Assembly (NCBI GenBank): GCA_003022745.1
Contig: PXSU01000060.1
Location: 1-13,078, forward strand
Direction of reading: 5' to 3'
Length of the DNA stretch: 13,078 nucleotides
DNA from: Halobacteriales archaeon SW_9_67_25
GTDB taxonomy: Archaea; Halobacteriota; Halobacteria; Halobacteriales; Haloarculaceae
The position numbers and the translations under genes were made by a program. The notes under the pieces are model-generated. The model did no database searches and had not been told where the DNA came from. It saw only the letters and a program-made list of their open reading frames with translations. Below are positions 4,770 to 12,899 of the stretch, piece after piece (within the stretch, counting starts at the first letter, position 1; each line of letters starts with the position of its first letter).

Positions 4770-6980
4770 TCAGCGACCGACTGCGTGCGTGGCCACAAGG
4801 AGGCCCAGCCCGACGCCGTAGGCGGCCGTCGCCGGGATGGCGAAGATGAACATCGTGAACACGCCCTTCGGCGAGAGGACCGACGCAAGGAGGAAAAACC
4901 CGAGGACTGCGACCCGCCAGCGGGCGCGGAACGTCCGGTAGGAGACGATTCCGCCACGGTCGAACAGCCACATCGTCACCGGAATCTCCGCGAGAAGCCC
5001 GATGCCGATGGTCGTGAACACGACCAGCCACCCGAAGTTGTTGATGCGGTAGGCGATGATCATGTTCGACGTGAGCCCGTCGAGGGCGAGCGCGGAGATG
5101 ATAGTCGGCGCGATGTAGAAGAAGCCAAGCAGCGTGCCCCCGACCAGGGCGAGCACGATGGACCCGCCCCACACGAGCAGGACGTTCCGGTTGCCCACCG
5201 AGAACCCGCGTTCCTCGATTGCGGGCCAGGCGAGGTACGCCACGAGGGGCACGACCGACACCGCCGCGAGCAACACGGAGAACTTGATCTCGAAGATGAG
5301 CGCCTCGACCGGGTGGAGCGTGACGATGTTCACCTCGGTGGCCAACCCCTCGGGCATACTGCCCAGGAATGAGTTCTTTATCGTCCTGATGCCGCCGCTG
5401 TACAGGAAGAGGAAGGTTCCGGCGAGGACTGCGATGAACAGCCCGACGACCCAGATCGCCTTCGAGGTCAGCGAGTCGAGAATGAAGGCGATATCGTAGT
5501 AGTAGCCCCCGATGTCTTCGTCGGTGGTCTGGTCGTCGGTAAAGGCGTCGACGACACTCGCAGTCGTCGAGGTGACGGGGTCGGCGTCCTCGTCGCCGGT
5601 AGCCTCCTGGGTCGACAGTTCCAGTTCCCGGACCTCGTCGTACCGGTCGAGGATGGCTTCGGCTTTCTCGCCGTCGTCGTTCTCGATGGCGCGCTCGGCG
5701 TGCTGGAGGACATCGTCTTCGGAGAGGTCCGCGAACGCTTCCGGGGGAGCCGCCTTCACCGCGGGAGCGCTGAGCGCGTCGATGTCGATCTCGGCGGGTT
5801 CGCCGGCGCTCGGTGCCGTCTCGGGTGCCGTCGTCGCCGCGTCTGCCGTGACCGCCTCGCCCGGCTCCGCGCCGGCGGCCGTCGAGTCGGCTGCCGTTCG
5901 GGTCTCGAGGACCTTGATGCGCAGGTAGAAGATGGCCACGACGGCCGCGAGGACGCCAACGGTTGCCGCGAGTGTGGCCCCGACGGCCGTCGCGTCGACG
6001 CCGAACACGCCCAGTTCGGAGCGGGTGGGCAACCGGTAGGCGGAGCCGATGGCTGCGAGGGCCTCGTTGGTGGCTTCGAGCCCGCCCCGCAGCAGGTACC
6101 CGTAGACGGCCGCGGCAGCCAGGAGGAACGATCCGGCGATGACGTTCCAGCCGTCCCGGACCACCTCACGGACCGTGACGACCTCGCCGGCCCGCTTCGA
6201 GAGGACGAGCAGTTTCGTCAGCCCGAGGCTGAACCCGTACAGCGCCACCAGGGGCACGGCCCACATGATCTGGGTGAACGGGTCCGGCGGCGAGAACATC
6301 GCGCCGAACACGAAGACGCCGACGACGGCGTAGCGCCACTTGTCCCGGAAGGTCTCGTAGGGCACGATACCGGAGAGGGCGAGCGCGCTCATTCCCAGGG
6401 GGAGTTGGGCGGCCAGCCCGAACGAGACCGTCAGCAGGAAGACGAACTCGGTCCACTTGGCGATGGAGTAGGTCGGCTGGAAGCCGGCGTTGACGGCGTT
6501 CTCCGCGAGGAACGCGAACATGAGCGGAAAGAACAGCTGGTAGGCATAGGAGACGCCCCCGACGAACAGGAGGACGACGAACCCGAGTATCGCGACGACT
6601 TTCCAGCGCGGGACGCGCTCGCCGGGCCAGTACCCCCGGCGTTTCAGGGCGTCGCGGCCGTACCACACCACTGCGGGCACCGCGAAAATGACGCCGACGA
6701 GGAGGCCGATCTTCACCTGCAGGAGGATGACCTCGAAGGGCGTGGTCGCGACGACGACCGTCGCCTCGCGGGCGGCGTCGCTCATCCCCGAGTAGAGGAC
6801 GTCCTCCTTGAGGATGTCCCAGACGTACCAGCGAAGCGCGAAGAAGGCACCGAGCATCCCGACCAGGAACACCAGAAAGACGCGCTTGAGGTCGCTCTGG
6901 AGCGACGAGAGCATTGCGCCGGCGGTTTCCCGGCCGCTGGCGAGCGTCCGGGCCGTGTCCTCGTCGATCGCGCCGGCCAT
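4770..6980 (-). CDS. tatCt: Twin TatC fusion, Sec-independent translocase component TatCt
   Basis: This 736-residue membrane protein is two TatC units in one chain, against about 250 residues for a normal TatC. Repeat 1 (about 25-265) has the TTPFEVILLQVKIG segment, the cytoplasmic loop GRDALKRRGYWPGERVPRWK, and the closing SPPDPFTQIMWAVPLVALYGFSLG. Two extra helices (about 277-297 and 330-354) and an Ala- and acid-rich soluble linker (about 360-490) follow. Repeat 2 (about 495-733) has LHPVEALIFEIKFSVLLA, LAWPAIEERGF and LSPKGVFTMFIFAIPATAAYGVGL. This architecture matches haloarchaeal TatCt, which works with TatA proteins to export folded twin-arginine substrates; haloarchaea send much of their secretome this way. 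No tatA or tatCo gene is in the window. The start is the only upstream Met, preceded by GGGAG at 6985-6989 (minus strand) and a TATA-like box near 7007-7017. Confidence 0.93.
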   Translation of the reverse strand: MAGAIDEDTARTLASGRETAGAMLSSLQSDLKRVFLVFLVGMLGAFFALRWYVWDILKEDVLYSGMSDAAREATVVVATTPFEVILLQVKIGLLVGVIFAVPAVVWYGRDALKRRGYWPGERVPRWKVVAILGFVVLLFVGGVSYAYQLFFPLMFAFLAENAVNAGFQPTYSIAKWTEFVFLLTVSFGLAAQLPLGMSALALSGIVPYETFRDKWRYAVVGVFVFGAMFSPPDPFTQIMWAVPLVALYGFSLGLTKLLVLSKRAGEVVTVREVVRDGWNVIAGSFLLAAAAVYGYLLRGGLEATNEALAAIGSAYRLPTRSELGVFGVDATAVGATLAATVGVLAAVVAIFYLRIKVLETRTAADSTAAGAEPGEAVTADAATTAPETAPSAGEPAEIDIDALSAPAVKAAPPEAFADLSEDDVLQHAERAIENDDGEKAEAILDRYDEVRELELSTQEATGDEDADPVTSTTASVVDAFTDDQTTDEDIGGYYYDIAFILDSLTSKAIWVVGLFIAVLAGTFLFLYSGGIRTIKNSFLGSMPEGLATEVNIVTLHPVEALIFEIKFSVLLAAVSVVPLVAYLAWPAIEERGFSVGNRNVLLVWGGSIVLALVGGTLLGFFYIAPTIISALALDGLTSNMIIAYRINNFGWLVVFTTIGIGLLAEIPVTMWLFDRGGIVSYRTFRARWRVAVLGFFLLASVLSPKGVFTMFIFAIPATAAYGVGLGLLVATHAVGR

Positions 6981-7006
6981 CTCTCCCGGACTTTACTGGG
7001 TGGCAG

Positions 7007-7017
7007 TTATCAATCTA
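7007..7017 (-). promoter_or_regulatory. AT-rich promoter region of tatCt
   Basis: The minus strand reads TAGATTGATAA here, in an AT-rich island between the sufS stop (7083) and the tatCt ATG (6980). It sits about 32 nt upstream of the ATG, which predicts a leader of only a few nucleotides. This suggests tatCt has its own promoter rather than depending on the sufS operon. Confidence 0.4.
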
Positions 7018-7082
7018 TTGCGTTAGCCCCGCCACCGTGTCCCACCGGGGCGACGAGAGCAGCGAGGGCGGCCGAGCGGGCC

Positions 7083-8330
7083 CTACTGGAACAGTGCGCG
7101 GGCGTCGTCGAGCGCCGCGACGAGGCGGTCGATCTCGTCTTTGGTGTTGTAGATGTAGAAGGAGGCACGGGTCGTCGCGGCCACGCCGAGTTTCTCGTGG
7201 AGGGGCTGGGTGCAGTGGTGGCCGGCCCGGACCGCGACGGCGTGGTCGTTGAGAATCTCCGAGAGGTCGTGGGCGTGGACGCCCTCGATGTCGAACGCGA
7301 CCAGCCCACCCCGCTCCTCGCCGGCCGGCGGTCCGAACGTCTCGACGTCGTCGAACTCGCCGAGGCGCTGCAGCGTGTACTGGGCGAGCTCGTTCTCGTG
7401 GCGCCGGATCTTCTCCATGCCGATGTCGTCGAGGTAGTCACACGCCTCCGCGAGCGCGATGCCCTGGCAGATGACCGGCGTCCCGGCCTCGTACTTCCAG
7501 GGCAGGTCGTTCCACGTGGCGTCCTCGTAGCTGACCGACCGGATCATCTCGCCGCCATAGAGGAACGGCTCCATCTCCTCCAAAAGGTGCCGTTTCCCGT
7601 AGAGCCCGCCGATACCGGTGGGGCCACACATCTTGTGTCCGGAGAAGGCGAAGAAGTCGGCGTCCATGGCCTCGACGTCGATCGGTCTGTTGGGCACCGA
7701 CTGGGCGCCGTCGACGAAGATGTAGGCGCCGTGGTCGTGGGCGATATCGGCGAGTGCACCCACGGGATTGACCGTCCCGAGCGTGTTCGAGACGTGGACC
7801 ACCGAGACGAGCGCCGTGTCGTCGGTTATCAGTTCCTTCGCGTGGTCCATGTCGAGGTGACCCTCCTCGTCGGCGCGGATGTACTTCACCTCGGCTCCGG
7901 TGCGCTTGCCGATCTGTTGCCAGGTCACCAGCGAGGAGTGGTGTTCCATCTCCGTGGTGACGATTTCGTCGCCCGGTCCCAGTTCGTTCAGGCCGTAGGC
8001 GTAGGCGACGAGGTTCTCGGACTCGGTGGTGTTCTTGGTGAAGACCATCTCCTCGCGGCCGCCGGAGGCACCGACGAACTCGGCGACGCGGTCGTGGGCC
8101 TCCTCGTAGGCGACCGAGGCCTCCTGGCTGAGTTGGTGGAGTCCACGGTGGACGTTGGCGTTGGTCCGCCGGTAGTACTCGGCGATGGTCTCGACGACAG
8201 GTTCGGGCGTCTGCGAGGTCGCAGCGTTGTCGAGATAGGCGACACGGTTGTCCGAGAACTCCCGGTCGAGGATGGGGAAATCGGCCCGTATCCGCTCGAT
8301 GTCGAGGACATCCGGTTCGGTCATTGCCAT
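7083..8330 (-). CDS. sufS: SufS-type cysteine desulfurase (group II, PLP-dependent)
   Basis: The 415-residue aminotransferase class V enzyme takes sulfur from cysteine, giving alanine and a protein persulfide for Fe-S cluster and thio-cofactor synthesis. Visible motifs are the N-terminal AYLDNAATSQTP, the cofactor-stacking His in TEMEHHSSL (about 127-134), VDGAQS (D207, Q210), the PLP-binding Lys K233 in FSGHKMCGP, and the sulfur-carrying Cys C373 in RAGHHCTQPL. The RAGHHC motif marks it as SufS-like rather than NifS/IscS. The other Suf genes (sufB, C, D, E/U) are absent. MAMTEPD at 8330 and MTEPD at 8324 are equally possible starts. It is the last gene of a likely TPR-DUF424-sufS operon, 52 nt after DUF424. 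The frame's upstream extension into the DUF424 gene is a shadow. Confidence 0.93.
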   Translation of the reverse strand: MAMTEPDVLDIERIRADFPILDREFSDNRVAYLDNAATSQTPEPVVETIAEYYRRTNANVHRGLHQLSQEASVAYEEAHDRVAEFVGASGGREEMVFTKNTTESENLVAYAYGLNELGPGDEIVTTEMEHHSSLVTWQQIGKRTGAEVKYIRADEEGHLDMDHAKELITDDTALVSVVHVSNTLGTVNPVGALADIAHDHGAYIFVDGAQSVPNRPIDVEAMDADFFAFSGHKMCGPTGIGGLYGKRHLLEEMEPFLYGGEMIRSVSYEDATWNDLPWKYEAGTPVICQGIALAEACDYLDDIGMEKIRRHENELAQYTLQRLGEFDDVETFGPPAGEERGGLVAFDIEGVHAHDLSEILNDHAVAVRAGHHCTQPLHEKLGVAATTRASFYIYNTKDEIDRLVAALDDARALFQ

Positions 8331-8382
8331 TACCGTATGGAGGGGCTGGAGGGGCAACATTCCTTCGGTTCCCGTGACGCGG

Positions 8383-8679
8383 TCACAGCCACAGCAACTG
8401 TGCGTGGCGTGTCTCCCCGATGTCGAGGACGTTCTCTTCGGCGACGAAACCGTGGTCGAGGGCCAGTTCGACCGCGCGCGTGCCGACGATGTTGGCGACG
8501 CGACACCGCGCGAGGCTGGCCACGACGGCCTCGGCGTCGGCCGCCTCGCCGTCGTAGAAGGCCGCATCGACGGTCAGCGAGACGTCGCCGTTCTCGAAGG
8601 TTTCCCCGAGCACGTCGGCGTCACAGACCGACACGAGCAGCCCCTCGTCGGTTTCGCGCTCGTTGAGCAGGAGCGTCAT
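8383..8679 (-). CDS. DUF424 family protein
   Basis: This 98-residue protein is recognised as archaeal DUF424 (COG2412) by its N-terminal core LLLNERETDEGLLVSVCDADVLGETFENGDVSLTV. That core is followed by a Cys-containing ASLARCRVANIVGTRAVELA helix and VAEENVLDIGETRHAQLL. The family is widespread in archaea and has no confirmed biochemical role. The fold is small and alpha-beta, with no membrane span or signal. The ATG at 8679 lies 16 nt after the TPR gene's stop, so the two are almost certainly co-transcribed, and sufS follows after 52 nt. Placement beside sufS is suggestive of cysteine or sulfur biology but proves nothing. Confidence 0.88.
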   Translation of the reverse strand: MTLLLNERETDEGLLVSVCDADVLGETFENGDVSLTVDAAFYDGEAADAEAVVASLARCRVANIVGTRAVELALDHGFVAEENVLDIGETRHAQLLWL

Positions 8680-8695
8680 GCCGTCATCCGTCCCG

Positions 8696-9424
8696 TCACT
8701 CGACGAGCTGTTCCTCCTGCTGTTCGCGGAGCTGTTCGGCCTCCTGTGCGACCTCCTCGGCGCGCTCGTCCTCGCCGAGGCTTTCGAGCGCGATAGCCTT
8801 CTCTTTCAGGAGTTCGACGGTCTTGAACCCGAGCCGGACGGCGTTGTCGAAGCAATTCAGGGCGTCCTCGGCGAGGCCGCGCTCGTTGAGGAAAAAGCCC
8901 CGGTTGTACCAGGCCTGACCGAAGCGCGGGTCCAGTTCCACCGCGCGCTCGGCGTGTTCGAGTGCCTCCTCGGTCCGGCCGAACTCCCAGAGGGCGTAGG
9001 CGAGGTTCGTCTCCGCGGTCGCCGCGTGCTCGGAGTCGCCGTCGATGTCCAGCGCCTCGCGGTAGGCACCGATTGCGGCGTCGTACTCCTCGAGTTCCGC
9101 GTGGGCGACGCCCTTGTTCACCCGGGCCTCCTGTGCGACGCGGTCGTCCCCGGCGAAGCGGGCCGCCCGCTCGAACGTGTCGATAGCCTGTTCGTGACGG
9201 TTGATCCGCATGTAGTCGAGCCCGACATCGAGCAGGCGGTCGGCGTCGACCCGGCTGGCGGGGATCTGCTCGGTGTCGAGCGTGTCCGCGACCACCCGCG
9301 AGTCGACGGGGTCGACCTGGTCGGTGTCGACCTCCAGCTCGGGCGGGTCGATATCGAAGGCGTCGTAGGGGTCTTCGAACCCCTGTCCCTCCGAGAACGG
9401 GTGGTCGTCGGGATCGTCGGTCAT
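8696..9424 (-). CDS. Tetratricopeptide repeat (TPR) protein
   Basis: This 242-residue soluble protein begins with a very acidic, probably disordered segment of about 60 residues. It continues with about five TPR-like helix pairs (about 63-96, 100-133, 137-170, 171-204 and 205-236). Typical TPR positions are seen in 'VNKGVAHAELEEYDAAIGAYREALDID', 'TNLAYALWEFGRTEEALEHAERAVELDP' and 'AWYNRGFFLNERGLAEDALNCFDNAVRLG'. The tail is Glu/Gln-rich (AEQLREQQEEQLVE). TPR superhelices are protein-binding scaffolds; the partner is unknown. The ATG at 9424 is set by a TATA-like box (9446-9455) about 26 nt upstream, implying a leaderless mRNA. It is the first gene of the likely operon with DUF424 and sufS. 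Confidence 0.9.
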   Translation of the reverse strand: MTDDPDDHPFSEGQGFEDPYDAFDIDPPELEVDTDQVDPVDSRVVADTLDTEQIPASRVDADRLLDVGLDYMRINRHEQAIDTFERAARFAGDDRVAQEARVNKGVAHAELEEYDAAIGAYREALDIDGDSEHAATAETNLAYALWEFGRTEEALEHAERAVELDPRFGQAWYNRGFFLNERGLAEDALNCFDNAVRLGFKTVELLKEKAIALESLGEDERAEEVAQEAEQLREQQEEQLVE

Positions 9425-9445
9425 ACCAGTCCTTGTCGTGGCACG

Positions 9446-9455
9446 GGGTTAAGGG
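9446..9455 (-). promoter_or_regulatory. TATA element (CCCTTAACCC) of the TPR-DUF424-sufS operon
   Basis: The minus strand reads CCCTTAACCC, centred about 26 nt upstream of the TPR start codon at 9424. Transcription would begin at the ATG, giving a leaderless mRNA. No Shine-Dalgarno is present. Confidence 0.5.
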
Positions 9456-9491
9456 CTACGTCCCCGGGCCGTCCCGGTCCACGCCAGGGAA

Positions 9492-10730
9492 TCAGGCCCC
9501 GAGTGCCAGCGGAACGAGCAACACGCCCATACAGTTCGCTCGCCGGGCACCGAACCGGGCGGGGATCAGCCCGACGACGGCGCTCGCCGCGAAGACGCCG
9601 ACGCCGAGCAGGCCGGTCAGCGCCAACACTAGCAGGGCGAGCAGAGCCAGCACGGACAACGACAACAGCGTGTTGTCGAGCGCCCCGACAGCCGCGAGGT
9701 AGCGGTCGCCCACCACGACGACGAGGACGAACGCGACGCCGGCGGCCAGGGCCACACTCGCGAGCAACACCGGCAGGTCGAGCGGCACGCCCGCGTCGTC
9801 GAGCGCGACGAGCACGCCCGTCCGCGGCGTGCCGAGCGCGACCAGTGCGAAGAGTGCGAAGATCGTGTTGGCGGTGTTGACACCGCTGGTTGCGACGACG
9901 AACGCCCGCGGCCCCCGGGAGGGGAGCACCACGAGCGCGGCCGTGGCGGCGATGGCACTCGAGATGCCCGGCAGGTAGCCGACGACCGCACCCGCGATGG
10001 TCCCGACGAGCGCGACGCCGGCTACGGTCCGGCGTGCGGGCACGATCCGTGCGTCGGCCTGTGGCGGGACGCCTGCCCCGCCGAGCGCCTCGACGAGGAC
10101 GGGAGCGCCGAACAGCCCCGCAAAGAGGGGTGCGAGCATCCCGCCGCTGGGTAGGACGCCCGCGGCGGGCAAATCGAGCGTCGCCAGCCCCAGCAGGCCA
10201 CTGGCAGCGAGGGTGAGGGCCGCGCCAACCCGGGCCCGCGTCGTCCGCTCGGTGACCACCAGCGCGAGCGCGACACTCCCGAGTGCGAGGGGCAGGTGGG
10301 CCCGTATCGTCGGGTAGGCCCGCTCCATCGCGGCAGTGACGGGCAGGGCGAGCGGGACGGCAAAGGCGACGGCGAGGGCGCTCCCCAGCGCCGAGAGCCG
10401 CAACGCCTCGCGCCCGCGACCCTGGAGGACGAGGCGGTGGCCCGGGAGCGCGGTGGCGGCCATCGCCGGGTCGGGCACCCCGAGAGCCAGCGCCGGCACG
10501 ATGTCGAGAAACGTGTGGACGACGCCGGCAGCGAGCATCGCCGCGCCGACGTACCGGGGCGGGCCGGGCAACAGCGGCGCGAACGCGGCCAGCAGGAGTG
10601 CGAAGTTGTTGGCGTGCAGGCCCGGCGTCAGCCCGCTCGCGGTCCCCAGCGCGACGCCACCGGCGACGAACGCCAGGCCTGTCGCTGTGGCCGCGGGTGT
10701 GACCACCACCTCGACTGGTCCCACGCTCAC
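9492..10730 (-). CDS. TctA-family (COG1784) multi-spanning membrane transporter
   Basis: This 412-residue, almost wholly hydrophobic protein has about 10-12 predicted membrane helices. Two halves each carry the family's glycine-proline signature: GLTPGLHANNFALLL (residues 33-47) and GYLPGISSAIAATAALV (251-267). This indicates an internal duplication as in TctA permeases. In bacteria TctA is the large membrane subunit of tripartite tricarboxylate transporters, with TctB and a periplasmic TctC. Neither partner is in the window, and archaeal members appear to stand alone, so the substrate and mechanism are open. The start is a GTG at 10730. The weak TATA-like TTCAAGT (10756-10762) about 29 nt upstream fits a leaderless start. 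The stop lies 67 nt before the TPR start. Confidence 0.82.
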   Translation of the reverse strand: MSVGPVEVVVTPAATATGLAFVAGGVALGTASGLTPGLHANNFALLLAAFAPLLPGPPRYVGAAMLAAGVVHTFLDIVPALALGVPDPAMAATALPGHRLVLQGRGREALRLSALGSALAVAFAVPLALPVTAAMERAYPTIRAHLPLALGSVALALVVTERTTRARVGAALTLAASGLLGLATLDLPAAGVLPSGGMLAPLFAGLFGAPVLVEALGGAGVPPQADARIVPARRTVAGVALVGTIAGAVVGYLPGISSAIAATAALVVLPSRGPRAFVVATSGVNTANTIFALFALVALGTPRTGVLVALDDAGVPLDLPVLLASVALAAGVAFVLVVVVGDRYLAAVGALDNTLLSLSVLALLALLVLALTGLLGVGVFAASAVVGLIPARFGARRANCMGVLLVPLALGA

Positions 10731-10755
10731 CGAACCGGGATGGGCCCGTGCCGGT

Positions 10756-10762
10756 ACTTGAA
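10756..10762 (-). promoter_or_regulatory. Possible TATA element of the TctA-family gene
   Basis: The minus strand reads TTCAAGT within GGTTCAAGTACC, centred about 29 nt upstream of the GTG at 10730. It gives modest support for that GTG as a leaderless start and for a transcription unit separate from the ribosomal operon upstream. Confidence 0.35.
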
Positions 10763-10847
10763 CCTCCGCACCGCTCGCAGTCCGGAGAGCGGTCCCGTCG
10801 CTGGCCGCGGTGTCTCGAAAGAAGTGGCGTCTCGATAGGCGATCCGG

Positions 10848-11198
10848 TCAGCCGAACAGTTCGCCGAGGCCCTCGCCGGCGGCCTCCTCGTCGTCGCCCT
10901 CGTCCTCGTCGTCGCCCTCGTCCTCGGCGGTCGTATCTTCTTCGGCGGCCTCCTCGGTCTCTTCGTCGGCAGACTCCTCGGCTGCGGGAGCGGCACCGCC
11001 GCCACCGCCCGCGGCCGGGACTGCTGCTGCCTCCTCGACGGCCTCGTCGATGTCGACGTCCTCGAGGGCCGCGACCAGCGCCTTGACGCGGGACTCCTCC
11101 ACGTCGACGCCTGCGGCCTCCAGCACGTCCGTCAGGTTCGCCTCGTTGATTTCGCCGCCCGATTCGTTCAGTATGAGTGCTGCGTACACGTACTCCAT
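10848..11198 (-). CDS. rpl12: Ribosomal protein P1 (L12, L12e), lateral stalk
   Basis: This 116-residue archaeal P1/L12e has an N-terminal helical dimerisation and P0-binding domain ([42 protein letters not shown]; residues 1-60). An Ala/Gly hinge ([17 protein letters not shown]), a Glu/Asp-rich linker and the C-terminal GEGLGELFG follow. P1 dimers form the flexible ribosomal stalk that recruits translation factors through that C-terminal motif. It is the third gene of the L1-P0-P1 operon. The ATG is 2 nt after the P0 stop, with GGAG seven bases upstream inside the end of the P0 gene (minus strand of 11206-11209). The acidic codon runs make 10880-10950 a low-complexity GAC/GAG tract. Confidence 0.97.
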   Translation of the reverse strand: MEYVYAALILNESGGEINEANLTDVLEAAGVDVEESRVKALVAALEDVDIDEAVEEAAAVPAAGGGGGAAPAAEESADEETEEAAEEDTTAEDEGDDEDEGDDEEAAGEGLGELFG

Positions 11199-11200
11199 TG

Positions 11201-12259
11201 TTAGTCTCCGAACATGTCGCCGAGGGCGTCGCCGGCGGCGTCCGCGTCGTCGCCGTCCTCGTCGTCGTCGGCCTCCTCGGCAGGTTGGTCGTCGTCCGAT
11301 TCGTCCTCCTCCGTCTCCTCGTCGTCGGCCCCCGCGGCGGGTTCAGGTTCGGGCGCCGGCGCGTCGACGTCCTGTAACTCCTCTGGCAGGGCGTCCTCGT
11401 CGTCGACCTGTGCGGCGAGCGCGCGGACCTGGGCGTCGGCCTTGCCGACGAGGTCCGGCACGACGTCGGGGTCCTCGATGGCCGCCTGCAGCCCGAGGCT
11501 CTTGGCCTCGCCGCTGGCCGTGGCGAGCAGCGCGGGCAGCGTCGTCGCCGTCGGGTAGCTCGCGTTGACCGCGAGGTTGCGCGCCCGGGCGGCAGCCGCC
11601 GAGACGTCCTGCCGGAACTCCTCGATATCGAGTTCGAGGTCCGCGGGCTCGAAGAGCACGCCCTCCGCGTAGACGCCGCGCAGGTCGAGGCCGACCTCCT
11701 TGGGCTCGATGCCCAGTTCCGAGAGGACGTTCGCGAGGTCCCGGGAGACCGCCTCGCCGGCCGAGAGCACCGTCGAGTCCTCGATCACCTGGATCGAACC
11801 GGCCTCGATGCGGGCGCTGGCGCCGACGCTCTGGAGTTCACCCACGAAGGGACCGGGGTCGATGCCCGTATCGCCCTCGGGGATGACGATGTCGTTGGGG
11901 GCGACCTCTCCGGCGTTGATCGGCGCCGACGTCTTCGAGGCCTCCAGTTGCTGGTAGAGCCCGAAGGGATTGTCGTTCGTCCCGATGAGGCCGACCTGAC
12001 CGCTGACGTACTGGGCGAGGTTCTCGAACCCGTCGTCGACGTCCTCGAGGGCCCGGGTCAGCAGTGTATTGCGCGAGACGCGCAACGCGGCGGTACCGTG
12101 CAGGTCACGGCGCATATCCTGTAACTGCTGGCTCGGGATGCCGGTGATGTCCACGACTCCGACGCTGTCGTAGGATTCGAGGAACGACGCGATCTCCTCG
12201 ACCTCCTCGCGTTTCCACTCCGGAATGGTCTCGGTCTTGCGTTCGGTCTCTGCGCTCAT
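11201..12259 (-). CDS. rpl10: Ribosomal protein P0 (L10), stalk base
   Basis: The 352-residue P0 has the N-terminal L10 rRNA-binding domain, [56 protein letters not shown] (about 15-70). An archaeal/eukaryotic insertion with [24 protein letters not shown] follows (about 125-145), then the helical spine that binds P1 dimers (about 215-285). A long acidic tail ends in DALGDMFGD, nearly the same as the P1 terminus. P0 anchors the stalk to 23S rRNA. Its ATG lies 1 nt after the L1 stop. The ribosome-binding site GGAGGTG (minus strand of 12267-12273) is built from the last L1 codons, so translation is probably coupled. Confidence 0.97.
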   Translation of the reverse strand: MSAETERKTETIPEWKREEVEEIASFLESYDSVGVVDITGIPSQQLQDMRRDLHGTAALRVSRNTLLTRALEDVDDGFENLAQYVSGQVGLIGTNDNPFGLYQQLEASKTSAPINAGEVAPNDIVIPEGDTGIDPGPFVGELQSVGASARIEAGSIQVIEDSTVLSAGEAVSRDLANVLSELGIEPKEVGLDLRGVYAEGVLFEPADLELDIEEFRQDVSAAAARARNLAVNASYPTATTLPALLATASGEAKSLGLQAAIEDPDVVPDLVGKADAQVRALAAQVDDEDALPEELQDVDAPAPEPEPAAGADDEETEEDESDDDQPAEEADDDEDGDDADAAGDALGDMFGD

Positions 12260-12260
12260 C

Positions 12261-12899
12261 TCAGGCCACCTCCACCGCGGGGCCCATCGTCGTCTTCACG
12301 TAGACGTCGTCGATGTTCATCGGTCCCTTCTCCAGGTCGGCGTGGAGTCGCCGGAGGATGACGTCGATGTTGTCGGCGATCTCCTCGGCGGACATGTCCT
12401 CCGCGCCCACGCGGGTGTGGAAGGTGCGCCGGTCGCCGCTCCGTATCTGCACGGAGTTTTTCAACCGCTCGACCACCTCGACGACGTCGTCGTCGGGCGA
12501 GAGCGGGTCCGGCATCTTCCCCCGGGGACCGAGGACGGTCCCCAGGTAGCGGCCGATGTCCTGCATCATCGCCTCCTCGGCGATGAAGAAATCGGTTTCC
12601 CCGGCGAGGTCCTTCGCGGCATCGTCGTCGTCGCCCAACTCTTCGAGGTCGTCGGCGTCGAGGGCGTCGTCGGCGACCTCCTCGGCGCGGACCGCGGTCT
12701 CGCCCTCTGCGAAGACCACGATGGATGTCTCCTGTCCCGTTCCCTCGGGGAGAACGATACTCTCGTCGACACGGTTCGAGGGGTCGTCTAGGTCCAGATC
12801 GCGCAAGTTTATCGCGAGGTCGACCGTCTCGCGGAAGTTCCGCGGCGGGGCCGCCTCGAGTGCACGGGTTACTGCTTGCTCTATGTCCTGATCTGCCAT
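12261..12899 (-). CDS. rpl1: Ribosomal protein L1
   Basis: The 212-residue L1 family protein binds helices 76-78 of 23S rRNA at the L1 stalk and moves E-site tRNA. The diagnostic motif [16 protein letters not shown] spans about 120-135. An acidic insert ([19 protein letters not shown]) is typical of halophilic versions. The C-terminus has [16 protein letters not shown] and [14 protein letters not shown]. The ATG at 12899 follows a strong Shine-Dalgarno GGAGGTGA with 3-nt spacing, unusual beside the leaderless genes in this window. L1 is the classic autoregulator of its operon in bacteria and in methanogens. The leader here carries a candidate target hairpin. No L11 gene is visible upstream within the window. 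Confidence 0.97.
   Translation of the reverse strand: MADQDIEQAVTRALEAAPPRNFRETVDLAINLRDLDLDDPSNRVDESIVLPEGTGQETSIVVFAEGETAVRAEEVADDALDADDLEELGDDDDAAKDLAGETDFFIAEEAMMQDIGRYLGTVLGPRGKMPDPLSPDDDVVEVVERLKNSVQIRSGDRRTFHTRVGAEDMSAEEIADNIDVILRRLHADLEKGPMNIDDVYVKTTMGPAVEVA

Noticed and set aside
5700..8666. A 988-residue open frame on the plus strand
   Set aside because: It runs antisense across tatCt, sufS and DUF424. Its product is Arg/Gly/Asp-rich with no domain. Long antisense frames are common in high-GC DNA, and the minus-strand genes are certain.
10800..10847. Terminator after the P1 gene
   Set aside because: Only a short pyrimidine run (CTTCTTTC on the minus strand) and a direct repeat GTCTCGA are seen, with no convincing hairpin or T-tract.
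10810..11568. Ser/Ala/Arg-rich open frame on the plus strand opposite P0 and P1
   Set aside because: It is the antisense of GAC/GAG codon runs and has no domain.
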